A stretch of DNA of 64,000 bases from Nyssa sinensis. Taxonomy: Eukaryota; Streptophyta; Magnoliopsida; Cornales; Nyssaceae. Positions 1 to 9,506 of the stretch are shown here, one piece after another. The first letter of the stretch is position 1, and each line of letters starts with the position of its first letter. The translations under genes and the position numbers were made by a program. The stretch spans positions 52,928,882 to 52,992,881 of the forward strand of contig CM018032.1 in the NCBI GenBank assembly GCA_008638375.1, given 5' to 3'. The notes below the pieces were generated by a model that was not told the origin of the DNA, searched no databases, and saw only the letters and a list, made by a program, of their open reading frames with translations.

Positions 1-344
1 ATTACATATTACTCTAATAATCAAAGCAAAGTTTTATTTTAATTTTTAGATCTCGCAGCGGCGAGACCTCAAGCATTGAGCTAGTATTTTTAAGTATCGT
101 ATTCTACAATTATGTGTATTAATGAGTAGATTAAATGTTTTAAATATATAAATTATATTTAAATAACTTTATAGTATAATTGAGGCGGAACAAGTTGAAA
201 TATCTCTTTCTCAAATTTGCCTAACCCTATCCTCTTTTAACTTCCTTTTTTTTTTCAATTGGTTGCCTAACTCGTTTATATATTTTTTAAACCCGTCTCA
301 TTAGGGTATAGGCCGGCCGAAAAATTCGTCCTACTTTAACCCCA

Positions 345-420
345 AAATTAACTCAACTGGTAAGGACTCATGGATAAAGCACTTATAACTTCAAGAATTT
401 TCCTGTTCGAGTCTCGTTAA
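345..420 (+). mobile_element. Possible tRNA-derived SINE remnant
   Basis: A box-A-like motif (TTAACTCAACTGG, 348-360) is followed about 45 bases later by a box-B-like motif (TGTTCGAGTCTCG, 404-416). This is the spacing of an internal RNA polymerase III promoter. No cloverleaf can be folded, so a SINE head or tRNA pseudogene is more likely than a working tRNA gene. The 3' end and any target duplication are unclear. Confidence 0.3.
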
Positions 421-904
421 AGTTATACTTCGTTTTACCCAGGTACGCAACTTTAATAAGTGGGGTTTCATATTTAGAGTTTACTCTAAAAATTACGCAT
501 CCAAAAGAATCCGTAATTGACAAGTTTTAGATGAAAAAAACAAAAGAAAAGAAAAGAAAAGAAAACCACCCTATTGATATTTGTAAGTCTAAAAACACCA
601 AAAATGAACAAAAAAGAGAAAAAAAAACTAACTTGTCAATTCTAAAAGTCATTTTCACAGAAGGTAAAATAACAATTAAGTAGAGGAAAAATAATGTGAT
701 TGAAACCCATGTAAGAGGAAGAGGGATGCCTAAAACAAACAGTGAGAATAGAGAGCCTAACCAAACAGCAAACTTGCCCAAACAACAAAGTACCACAACC
801 TAGAAGCAAAGACAACCTGCAAACAACCAACGAACAACAACTAAATACAAGCAAGACAAACCAACAACCAACCAAAAAACCAGAATCTACAAAGATGACA
901 AACA

Positions 905-970
905 TCTATATATATATATATATATGTTTGTCATCTATATACATCTATATAGATATATATATATATATAC
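905..970. repeat. TA-rich microsatellite
   Basis: Interrupted TA/TATC runs. The repeat accounts for the I/Y-rich peptide that a mechanical ORF search finds here. Confidence 0.8.
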
Positions 971-992
971 ATATATTTTTTTTACAAAGTGA

Positions 993-1430
993 GGGCAAGT
1001 TTTGGTCCAATGGTAATGTTGTTCTATTGTGATATAGAGATCAATGTAGTGGCAAATTCATAAATTTGCAGGGGGGGCTAAATGGCAGGTATAAAAATTT
1101 AGAGAGATTCATATAAATATAAAAAAAAATTGAGGGGGTTAAGTCCTATTTTGTTAAAAATTCTCATAAAACTAGTGTTCAAAAATACAATATTCAAATT
1201 TTTTGAGAGCCAGGTCCTATTTTATTAAATATTTCTAACAAAATTAGTGATAGAAAAAACAATATCAAATTTTTTTTTTTTGGGGGGGGGCAGTCCCCCC
1301 TCGTCTCTCCGCATCCGCCAGTGGTCACTGGTTCGAGTTATAGAAACAATCTCTTCTTTTACAGAAGTAAAATTACATACATATAACTCTTTTTAGACTT
1401 CACAGTGACAACAACCTCATGCATTAAATT
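993..1430 (+). mobile_element. SINE remnant interrupted by a MITE
   Basis: The left part (993-1032) carries a box A (TGGTCCAATGG). The right part (1321-1430) carries box B (GGTTCGAGTTATAG) and a tail ending near CAACCTCATGCATT, which resembles the common plant SINE 3' end (GGGAGCCTCGTGCA). In the usual family layout boxes A and B lie about 35 bases apart; here they are about 300 apart, and the extra DNA is a GGCGGA-type MITE. The family assignment is from memory of the consensus and is moderate. Confidence 0.4.
1051..1320. mobile_element. MITE of the GGCGGA-terminus family, inside the SINE
   Basis: The left end reads GGCAAATTCATAAATTTGCA followed by a G run. The right end has a G/C-run switch and finishes CGCATCCGCCA, whose complement begins TGGCGGAT. 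AT-rich internal sequence between G-rich left and C-rich right ends is also seen at 8265-8662, 21491-21804, 26044-26341 and 57236-57540. No target duplication could be defined for this copy. Confidence 0.4.
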
Positions 1431-2886
1431 AGTCTTATTTTTATTATCGCTTCATATTCTACGGCGGTAAAAATCTCGTACACTGAATTAACTTTTTTTT
1501 AAAAATTATTAGTATAAATTCTATATAAATTAGTTGTGTATGAAAATGGTATGCAGTAATATTAGTTGTATTTCTTGTCTCTAAGTGTCTCCCTCATTTC
1601 CATTATGTTTGGACCCAGAGTCAATTAGGCATATATCAAATATCAATGGTCTATTGCTGGAATGTAAAGGCACATGACAAAAAGGTGCCTTGCCATGTTA
1701 AGTCCATCCAATTATTGCTTATATGAGACGAAATCAGCATGTTCAACAATTAAGCCTATCTTCTCTGCTTATTCTACTAAATTTCCTGCATTCCAAATAA
1801 TACTTAAAACAATTCTATAAAATAGAGGCTTCAATTTTGAACTATAGTTCAAGAAATCAGAAGTTAAAAGGTTTCACTTAAATTAATTAATCATTTTGGC
1901 TGACTGTTTTTATTAAATGATAAGAAAAGCAACAGTAAGAATTAAAATGAATAGTGCAATAAAATAAATGCGAGAACATTTATTTCAATAATCTAATAAT
2001 ACACACGAGAGATAAAAAAATTTATTAATTATTAAATTATTCATACTTTCATTAACTAATAAGTGTTTCTTACATATAAATAATTAAATTTCATATTTAA
2101 TTTTTCAATCATATTTTAGTCTTTTATAAAAAAAATACGTATAATCCTCAATTTAAAACACAAAAAAACTCATAATGTCTTTGAAGTTAAGAATTTGTAT
2201 TTTTTAATGTCATAATTTCTTACACTTACAATACTTTTGACTTCAATTATATAAAATTAATAAATATAATTATCAAACCAAGCCATAAATATATATAAGT
2301 ACATATATAACTATTTTATCTCTCTAATAATTAATATTATAAATATTTTTTTCTAGAAAAATTATTAATAATTGGAAAATAAAATCATTAATTATCTATT
2401 GTAGAACCAAGTTGGTTCATTAAAAATTTAATTATTAGAGATTATTAACTTATTAAATATTAATTATGAGATTGTCAATTATATTAACGAATTTTCTTAC
2501 CTAGACACAAGGTAATGATATTTCCGTACATTTATTATAGTGAGTCTCATAACCTTGTATATAGGAGCGAAAAAATAGGTTAAAGATTTAATTTAATGAT
2601 CACATCAATTTTTTTTCGAGTAATGTTAAATATAACAAATTTTTTTTATCCCTAAATACAAAATAATGAAACCCACGTATATTTATTAAAATAAATTCCA
2701 TTATCTGATATTTAGCAGTGAGAAGATTTATTCTATTTATTTATTTTTATTTACTTTGCAGAGATGATAAATCTTTGACCTGTAAAATCAATGGATTGCC
2801 TCACGCTAGACAAAAGTGGTACACCAGCAATGAAATGAATGAACGTTACAATATAGATATTTTAGTGCAACAAATTTAAACTGTCA
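1431..2886. other. AT-rich intergenic DNA, no gene
   Basis: No coding signal, RNA gene or clear repeat is visible. Frequent AATTAATTA and ATATAT strings only. Confidence 0.6.
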
Positions 2887-2895
2887 TATATAAAA

Positions 2896-3373
2896 GGGTA
2901 AATTACAATCATATTTTTTAAAATTTTTAATAATTGCATTAATATTCTTTGAAATTTTAAAAATTATACCGACTTTCCCTATTTTACTTGACAATATACA
3001 GATATCCTATTCACTTAATTTTTTTTTCTTCAAAATGAAAAACTGCATTTTTTATTTATTTTTTTTTGTATTTTTCAATTTTGACTAATTCTTTCTAACT
3101 TTTTTTAAAAATTTTTTATTTTAAAATAAATTTAAGATAAATAACTTATTTTTATTTTATATAAAAAATAAAATAAATTTAAGGTTTTTATCAATATTTA
3201 TTTGAAAAAATTAAAAAAATTTGATCAAAGTTAAAAAAAAAAAACATGAAAGAGATAATTTTATCATTTTGAAGAGAAAAATTAACTAGAGGGAGTATCT
3301 GTATATTATTAGATAAAGTAGGAAATGTCAATATAATTGTCAGAAACTTAGAAAAGGTCAGTGTAATTTACTG
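2896..3373. mobile_element. TIR element (Mutator-like MITE) with 9-bp target duplication
   Basis: The ends are inverted copies (GGGTAAATTAC left; the complement of the right end reads CAGTAAATTACACTGACC), and inverted similarity continues inward past GATATCC/GAGTATC, so the element could fold into a long hairpin. It is flanked by a perfect 9-bp direct repeat TATATAAAA (2887-2895 and 3374-3382). A 9-bp duplication is the Mutator superfamily signature, but this target is simple AT sequence, so chance is not excluded. Related elements lie at 39071-39353, 51669-52115 and 60181-60706. Confidence 0.6.
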
Positions 3374-3475
3374 TATATAAAAAGATTGATTATATAATGG
3401 TTACAAAGGTAGCCATTAAAACACGAGATGATTTTTGTCAGTAGACTACAACTAATGAAATCTTATGATATACCA

Positions 3476-3911
3476 TAATTTGACAACCATGTTCGTGGCG
3501 TGACACGTGTTCAGTTAGATTTTCAGGACATAGATCATCTCAAAGGGTTATCCCACAAAAGTCTGTCAAGCACGGAGGGTCCAGAGCTTATCATCGCCTT
3601 CCACATGCTACCAATCTCGAATAAGAAAACAGAGTTCTACATGAAAATTACTATTTTTGGATATCTTCGAATCCCTAATTTTATGCCTCCTAATCTTACT
3701 TGACTTAAGATAACTATAGCTTATAAATAAGACCCTAAGGTACACTTTCAATTTGTGTTCAACTCATCACTTGAATTACATTTTTGATTTCTTTATTGAC
3801 TTTATCATCAGAACGGCTACCACCAGGAGCCTTTTTGGTGACCTTTTGACTTCAAGTTCTTGATAGGTAGCTAAGGACGGGAAGCCATCGGACTAGAAAA
3901 GAGTAACATTA
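3476..3911 (+). repeat. 5' LTR of the 3.8-kb element
   Basis: Starts TGATATACC and ends AACATTA; the 3' LTR ends AACATCA, so the CA end has mutated. A TATA-like TATAAATAAGACCC lies near 3721 and has a counterpart in the other LTR at 7099. By eye the two LTRs differ at many positions, so the insertion is not recent. Confidence 0.8.
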
Positions 3912-3932
3912 GTTTGGCACCGTCTCTAGGAA
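3912..3932 (+). other. Primer-binding-like site
   Basis: The sequence directly after the 5' LTR is GTTTGGCACCGTCTCTAGG. It resembles the TTTGGCGCCGTCTGTGGG of the Tat element at 49062-49079, with a C-to-T-type change in GCGCC. Confidence 0.6.
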
Positions 3933-3997
3933 CTGACAATCGTTCTCATTATTTTTCTTCAACGGAAAACTTATTGTCTTTTTCTTTAAAGAATTCA

Positions 3998-4090
3998 ATG
4001 GCTCCCAACCTTTATCCTAGAAAGAACTTCCAAAACCCTCAGAACCAGCCTCATGCTGCAAGAGGAAAGGGACATACACCAATTCGTTTG
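3998..4090 (+). pseudogene. Truncated gag N-terminus
   Basis: The reading frame opens MAPNLYPRKNFQNPQNQ, which matches the start of gag in the Tat element (MVPNSRPRKNAQNPQNPQ at 48997, minus). It hits a stop after about 30 codons, where the foldback repeat begins. This shows common descent of the two LTR elements even though their LTRs differ. Confidence 0.65.
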
Positions 4091-4097
4091 TAACTAT

Positions 4098-4280
4098 TGG
4101 GTTCGTCACTAGGCCTAGGCGGGTTCCTACCCGAGGCCCATGACCCAATAGTTGAACCGTCACCCCCCCAATTGCCGAAAAACTGCCAAAGAATTGGGGG
4201 GGTGACGGTTCAACTATTGGGTCATGGGCCTCGGGTCGGGTCGGGTAGGAACCCACCTAGGCCCTAGTGATGACCCGCCA
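4098..4280. repeat. Foldback (long hairpin) repeat
   Basis: Two inverted arms of about 75-80 bases face each other across a short loop (GCCGAAAAACTGCCAAAG). Each arm contains CACTAGG, CCTAGG, GGGTTCCTACC, ATGACCCAATAGTTGAACC and a run of C or G before the loop. The arms are nearly perfect, with a short GGGTC expansion in the right arm. No clean target duplication was found. It disrupts the gag remnant. Confidence 0.75.
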
Positions 4281-4319
4281 CTGATTGAAAGGTCCTTTGG
4301 TTTTATTTAAAAAAAAATA

Positions 4320-4415
4320 AGGGATGGGAAAGTGTTGAGGGGATTCGAACTTGGGCGAGCAAGGGTTGAAAGCCTTATGCCCACTAAGGCCACCACTGTG
4401 CCACAAGGCTACTTG
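4320..4415 (-). mobile_element. tRNA-derived SINE remnant
   Basis: On the minus strand box A (TGGCACAGTGGTGG) is followed by box B (AGTTCGAATCCCC) with ordinary spacing and then a T/A-rich tail near 4305-4325. The head is tRNA-like but there is no full cloverleaf or CCA-compatible acceptor stem, so it is not called a tRNA gene. Confidence 0.5.
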
Positions 4416-4429
4416 TGTTCAAATGTGGA

Positions 4430-6152
4430 ACTAATATATATATATATATATATATTATATAGTTAAGTAATTAATTTAGTAAATTAATTAATTGTTATTT
4501 TAAATTTCGGTGCCTAAATTTAGCAAATAAATAGTTTAAATTTACTATTTTGAACCTTTTGGACCCAATGGTAAGGTTCGTTTCACGAGACGGAGTCTCA
4601 AAAATTAAAATACCCATAAAAATGCCAAAATGACCAAAAAGCCCCCGAGTCAAATGTGAGTCAAACAGATTTCAATTGAACTAAGTAAATAGTGAATTTT
4701 TATTATTTCAAACCTTCTGGACTCAACAGGTGAAGTCCAATTTGTAAAAATAGGTTCCAAAAAATAGAGACATGTAAAATGACCATTTTGCCCTTTTCAG
4801 TATAGAAGTCCTAAATTGAAAACTGTGAAAGCCTAAACTGATTTTCTTCGACATCTCAGATTCAATGGTAGAGTCTAAATTAATAAAAAAGATACTTAGA
4901 GTAATGAGGTGTACAAATTGATAAATGATATTAGAACTGAGACATGTTTATTAATGTATAGGCAAGTCAAAAGAACAGGAGAAAATTATGGAGTACTAAA
5001 GTAGACCATACGGATTAAAGGTAAGTAAACCCCTATCTTTACATGTGGTCTTCCAAGCCACATTCTTTCTATTACTGCCAAATTTTGTACTCGTATACAT
5101 ACCAACTGTTATTGTTACACAATTGATGTTATTCTATCTTGTGGTTGTTATTGACTGCGATATCATGATTGTTGTGTTGTACTATGCCTTGAAAAGCCTA
5201 TTGTTATTTGCATGATATTCCATTCTTATTGCACTTCTTATGGAACCACAATAGAATCATGATTTATTATGAATGCCGAATTGTGCTCAGTTATAATATC
5301 CATCCGATATTATCTGATTGACAGGACCTACGGGTCGATTGACAGGACTTACGGGTCGAGTCCATGAACGGACATATGGCAATGATGCCGTTTTAATGCA
5401 TTGAGTTTTAAGGGCATTTTATATGCATTCATGTTAAGGGGGGTATGCCGAGCCCCAAAACACTGAGGGTCTGCCAAACCCTAAATAGAGTAAATGCATC
5501 ATTTATGATTGACTATTGTTATGTTATGTTTATTGGATTCATAGGATGTTGTCGTTTCCCTATGAATAATTCCATGTTGATAGTTTCCTTATTTATTGGA
5601 CTTAATTGTGACCGGTTTATTATGGCAGTATTTTTATATTGACTATTATTATTGAGCTTTCCCTATATTCATGCTATACCATTACTCATACTTGCTTATT
5701 GTGACTTACTGCTTCATTGGCCATAGTGACATTTTACCTGTTAACTGCAACTGTTTTCATGATTGGTTATCGTGTTCACCATATGAGTTCATTTTTCCTA
5801 TGTTTATCCTAACCCCGTGTTAGAGATGGGATTTTACTTACTGAGCTTTGCTAGCTCATACCACTTATTTATATTTTTCAAGTGAGAATGCTACAGAACC
5901 TCAATAGGAGTTCAAGAGTTTAAGGAGACAGTTGAGTAGCATGATAGAAGTGAATAAAGTTTCTCCTATGTACTCACCACCTAAAAGTGGTTTTATGTTC
6001 ATTTATGTCGGTTTATAGTTTTCAGTTGTTAAAACAATATTTTGTATTAAAACTTTCGCTAATTTATTGTTAAGTTTATATTTTATATTGTTGTCATGGA
6101 TACAATGAATGAGAAAAAGTAGGGATGGCCGTTGGGTCGGCCCCGTGACACG
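4430..6152 (-). mobile_element. Dispersed repeat, family X (TGTCACG terminus), nested in the LTR element
   Basis: On the minus strand the repeat starts TGTCACGGGGCCGACCC at 6152. Its distal part contains GACTCCGTCTCGTGAAACG and CCATTGGGTCCAAAAGG (around 4550-4600). The same order in the opposite orientation occurs at 61568-63200, where it starts TGTCACGCCCCGAATTC and contains GACCCCGTCTCATAAAATGG then CCATTGGTCTCAGAATGG. The left limit near 4430 is uncertain. No transposase or RT was recognised, so the class is unknown. Confidence 0.55.
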
Positions 6153-6194
6153 AGATCCGCATAGGATGGGTTTCGAGTCGTGGCAGGCTGGATT

Positions 6195-6320
6195 ATAGAC
6201 ATGTCTATTTTCTACATTCTCTAAAGGGCTACTAGTTACTACATTTATTTCTACTTGATTATTTACTTCTCGAGGATCTACGATGGCATGACCAGTGCCT
6301 GACGAGTCAGAGGTAGACAT
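6195..6320 (-). pseudogene. Antisense ORF remnant in the LTR element
   Basis: About 40 codons beginning MSTSDSSGTGHAIVDPRE run antisense to the LTR element and stop being gene-like where family X begins. A TATAAAA on the minus strand (6604-6610) lies about 285 bases upstream of the ATG. The Tat element at 40.7-49.7 kb also has an antisense TATA and ORF between pol and the 3' LTR. Function unknown; the peptide could be spurious. Confidence 0.35.
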
Positions 6321-6603
6321 GGTCTAAAAGCAGAAAATGAAGAAAAAAATAGTAGAAAAGAAAAAAAAAAGATAGAGATTCAAGAAATGTTTACCAAACT
6401 TGATCGTGGTTTTGATCAGGAATAGTGTTCTCTAGTGCACTGAAAATCTCCTCACTGGAATTCTCTCTTGCTGATTGAAAACAATGCCAAGATCTCTCTT
6501 GCAGGCTTGAAGTATTCAAAGATATCGGATGCTCTCTCTTGATGCTTTGAAGTTCTCAGAATGCCAAAGTGTTAAAAGGGGGAACAATGATGTATTCCCC
6601 TCA

Positions 6604-6610
6604 TTTTATA
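6604..6610 (-). promoter_or_regulatory. TATA box for antisense ORF (putative)
   Basis: TATAAAA on the minus strand within the internal 3' region of the LTR element, upstream of the MSTSDSS reading frame. Confidence 0.3.
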
Positions 6611-6841
6611 AGGATTGAACAGGTGTCAACGTGGGGGGCCTTTGCTTCTGAATCGCCGTAACAGTTAGAACAATGATGGCCTCGTAATTTCAACCGGTAA
6701 CTGACGCAATAAATGTCAAATCAATGGTTGTCTCCTCGGAATACGGAGCGGCACATTTTTTATGGACACACGTATAACAGGTCAGAAACCCTAGCCTCAG
6801 CTCTGAGTATGCCACAGAACAGAGGCTCGGGGAGAAGTAGC

Positions 6842-7287
6842 TGATATACCATAATTTGACAACCATGTTCGTGGTGTGACACATGTTCCAGTTAGCTCTT
6901 CAGGATACAGATCATCAAAAGGTTATCCCATAAAAATCTGTCAAGCACGGAGGGTCCAGAACTTATCACCACCTTCTACAGGCTACAAATCTCGAAATAA
7001 GGAAATAGAGTTTTACATAGAAACTATTATTTTTGGATATCTTCGAATCCCTGATTTTATGGCTCCAAATCCTATTCGACTTAGAATAACTACATCCTAT
7101 AAATAAGACCCTAAGGTGCACTTTCAATTTATGTTCAATTCATCACTTGAATTACGTTTTTGATTTCTTTACTGACTTTATTATCGGAGCGGCTACCACC
7201 GGAACTTTCCCAATAACCCTCCTGACTTCAAATTCTAAACAGGTAGTTAAAGACGAAAAACCATCCAACCAAAAAGGAGCAACATCA
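6842..7287 (+). repeat. 3' LTR of the 3.8-kb element
   Basis: Starts TGATATACC and ends AACATCA, directly followed by the target duplication TCTTA. The purine tract GGGGAGAAGTAG (6829-6840) immediately upstream is the expected polypurine tract for plus-strand priming. Confidence 0.8.
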
Positions 7288-7689
7288 TCTTATATATTGA
7301 ACAAGTTATATACACACACAACATGTTGTTTCTTTTTATTATCTTACACTAATCCTAGTTCATGGTGCCTCAATCAGATTTAAACATTCTGCAAAGCCTA
7401 CATGAAATATCCACTAAGCTTTTTTTTTTTTTTTTTTTCCAGTTGAATGCGCTTCAATATAATTTTTCATTCCCCCTATTTGATTAGTATGAAAAATATA
7501 AAGTATGGCCTAAGCATCTCCCAAAGTAATGTAAAGCTTACTGAAAGTGATGTTCAAAAGACGAATATATATATAATCCTATGATTTCATATAACTTAAG
7601 TGGACCATAAATTCCAATTATGTTTCAACTAATAATACACTCAGAGTATCAGCCAAAATTTACCACAAATTTTAATACATTATTTAATA
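7288..7689. other. Intergenic, no gene
   Basis: No coding or RNA signal. Includes a T run of about 20 at 7421-7438. Confidence 0.6.
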
Positions 7690-8165
7690 ATAACTATTCA
7701 TTTGTAACCATCATATGTAACTACATCGCTTATTTATATCTATTCATTTGTAACCATCATAAACAAGACTTATCTTATTTTGATATACAACTTAATCATA
7801 TTTATTCATTTGTAACCATCCTAAACAAGATTTATCTCATTTTGAAATGCAACTTAAACAAGACTTATCCTATTTTGACATGCAATTTAATTATATCTAT
7901 TCATTTGTAACCGTCATAAACAAGATTTACCTCATTTTGATATACAACTTAATCATATCTATTGTTTACTTGTCTCATTTTGATATGCAACTTAATCATA
8001 TCTATTGTTTACTTGTCTCATTTTGATATGCAACTTATAAACAAGAGTTGTCTTATTTTGATATGCAACTTAATCATATCTATCTATTCATTTGTAACCG
8101 TCATAAACAAGATTTACCTTATTTTGATATGCAACTTAATCATATCTTTTCATTTGTAATCGTTG
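7690..8165. repeat. Minisatellite of roughly 62-70 bp units
   Basis: About seven imperfect units built from CATTTGTAACCRTCATAAAC, AAGATTTAYCTCATTTTGAT and ATGCAACTTAATCATATC. Some units lack the middle part, giving a shorter 36-38 bp subrepeat (TATTGTTTACTTGTCTCATTTTGATATGCAACTTAATCATATC-like, twice near 7955-8035). The I/C/N/L-rich reading frames over it are an effect of the repeat. Confidence 0.8.
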
Positions 8166-8264
8166 ATTCACATGAAATCAATACACTAGTTAATCGTATT
8201 TATAAATTTGTAATCACAAGGAGGCATAATCCATGTGATTATACTGCATAATCATAGCTATCCA

Positions 8265-8662
8265 GAGACGAGGCCAAAAATTCACATAGGGGGAGAGGGA
8301 CAAATTTTTTATAACAAATTTAAAAAAATTAAAGAAATTTAATATTGATTGGTAATATTTTTAAAAATAACTAAATTTATTGATACAAGAAACTTATAAA
8401 TTACATAAAAAGTCTAAAAAAAGAAAAAAAAAAAAAAACACTAAAAAGTCTTTAGAATATATAAAAAAAATTGATAAAAATCTCATTTAAAAGTCAAATT
8501 AAAATTAAGATAAGGACAAAATGTAAAAAAGAAAAATTAAATATAGGAGGGAAATTTTTTTAAATTAAATGAGTATATTTGAAAAAAAATTAAAAAAATA
8601 TAAAATAATTCACAAAACAAAATATTGAGAGGGGGCAATTGCCACCCCCCAAGCCCCGTCCA
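8265..8662. mobile_element. MITE-like element, GGCGGA-terminus family
   Basis: Left end GAGACGAGGCCAAAA followed by a G-rich block. Right end GCCACCCCCCAAGCCCCGTCC. Very AT-rich internal DNA contains AAATTTAAAAAAATTAAAG-type strings like the other members of this family. Inverted ends are imperfect. Confidence 0.4.
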
Positions 8663-9506
8663 TGTAAGTATCCATTTATAACCATCACTGAGTGTACACC
8701 GCGTCGCTTTCTCCTGTGATGTGATGCTTTCTTACAAAATTTTTAAATTTTTCTTGATTCTTCTATTATTAATTTTTCTTTAAATTTAAGAAATTTGTGA
8801 CACACACCCACACAATAACTTAGTGTGACAATATCACCAAATAATTACTGGAGTAAAATTCGTATGAAAAACAGTAGAGGTTCTATGAGAGTTTGCCTTT
8901 AATAGCCAGTCAGTGATGAAATGGGCCTGACATCAAAATCCTATTGGGCTTTTTAAAATATTTGGAAGAAAGTGGAGACATTCACTACCCAAGAGGTCAC
9001 AAAGTTGACGAGGCAACTAAAATATATCAGACAATTACTGGGGTTCCATGGCCGTCCTGCTCATATTGCTGAGTGAAATAAATAAATATATAAAGGTCAG
9101 GCCAGTACACAAGCCTCCTGCCACTACATGTTCTAGGAAGAAGATTAGATGTACACAATCTTACTGTGAGAGTGAAGAACTATTTTTGCAAGTGAAATAA
9201 ATAATTAAAAACAGCAATTTCTATTACCTGCTTCCATGGTCGTCCTGCTCATATTGCGAGTGAAAGTAATATAATTTTCAAAAAGAAAAAGCTAAAGAAA
9301 GACGTGGCAATAAACTTGCAATTGAAACGCAACACACACCCATGACACAACAAATGAAATTCATTCGAATACTATATAGTTAGAGAACAAAAAGGTAACC
9401 GTTCTGGATAATTGGAACAAAAAAAAAAAGGCTCATTAAAAGAAAACTTCCATTTAGAACACAAAATTCAGTCACTGCTTGGCCTTAATTTGGAGGGGGA
9501 ATCATT
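8663..9506. other. Downstream flank of the USP gene, no gene
   Basis: Contains the 3' UTR of the minus-strand gene at 9507. A 34-base phrase CCATGGYCGTCCTGCTCATATTG occurs twice (about 9047 and 9235). Nothing else recognised. Confidence 0.5.

Larger units (their letters stand above)
1..992. other. AT-rich intergenic DNA, no gene
   Basis: No open reading frame here looks like a real protein; the ones that exist are low-complexity F/L/S-rich or K/Q/N-rich. The stretch is homopolymer-rich, with purine runs near 530-630, and holds a possible tRNA-derived SINE and a TA microsatellite that are listed separately. Confidence 0.6.
3476..7287 (+). mobile_element. Non-autonomous LTR retrotransposon (Tat-like gypsy) with both LTRs and TSD
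   Basis: Two LTRs (3476-3911 and 6842-7287, each beginning TGATATACC) flank an internal region of about 2.9 kb. The element is bounded by a perfect 5-bp duplication TCTTA (3471-3475 and 7288-7292). A primer-binding-like site follows the 5' LTR and a purine tract precedes the 3' LTR. There is no protease, RT or integrase; only the first ~30 codons of gag remain at 3998, similar to gag of the Tat element at 40.7-49.7 kb. The internal region is filled by a foldback repeat, a SINE and a dispersed repeat of about 1.7 kb, so it either lost pol or moves using proteins of a relative. Confidence 0.8.

Noticed and set aside
4330..4415. tRNA gene on the minus strand
   Set aside because: Boxes A and B are present but no acceptor stem, anticodon arm or consistent cloverleaf could be formed, and a T/A-rich tail follows; a SINE is the better call.
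7620..8251. Membrane-protein-like I/C/N/L-rich frames
   Set aside because: They are generated by the minisatellite of 7690-8165 and lack any start context or family pattern.
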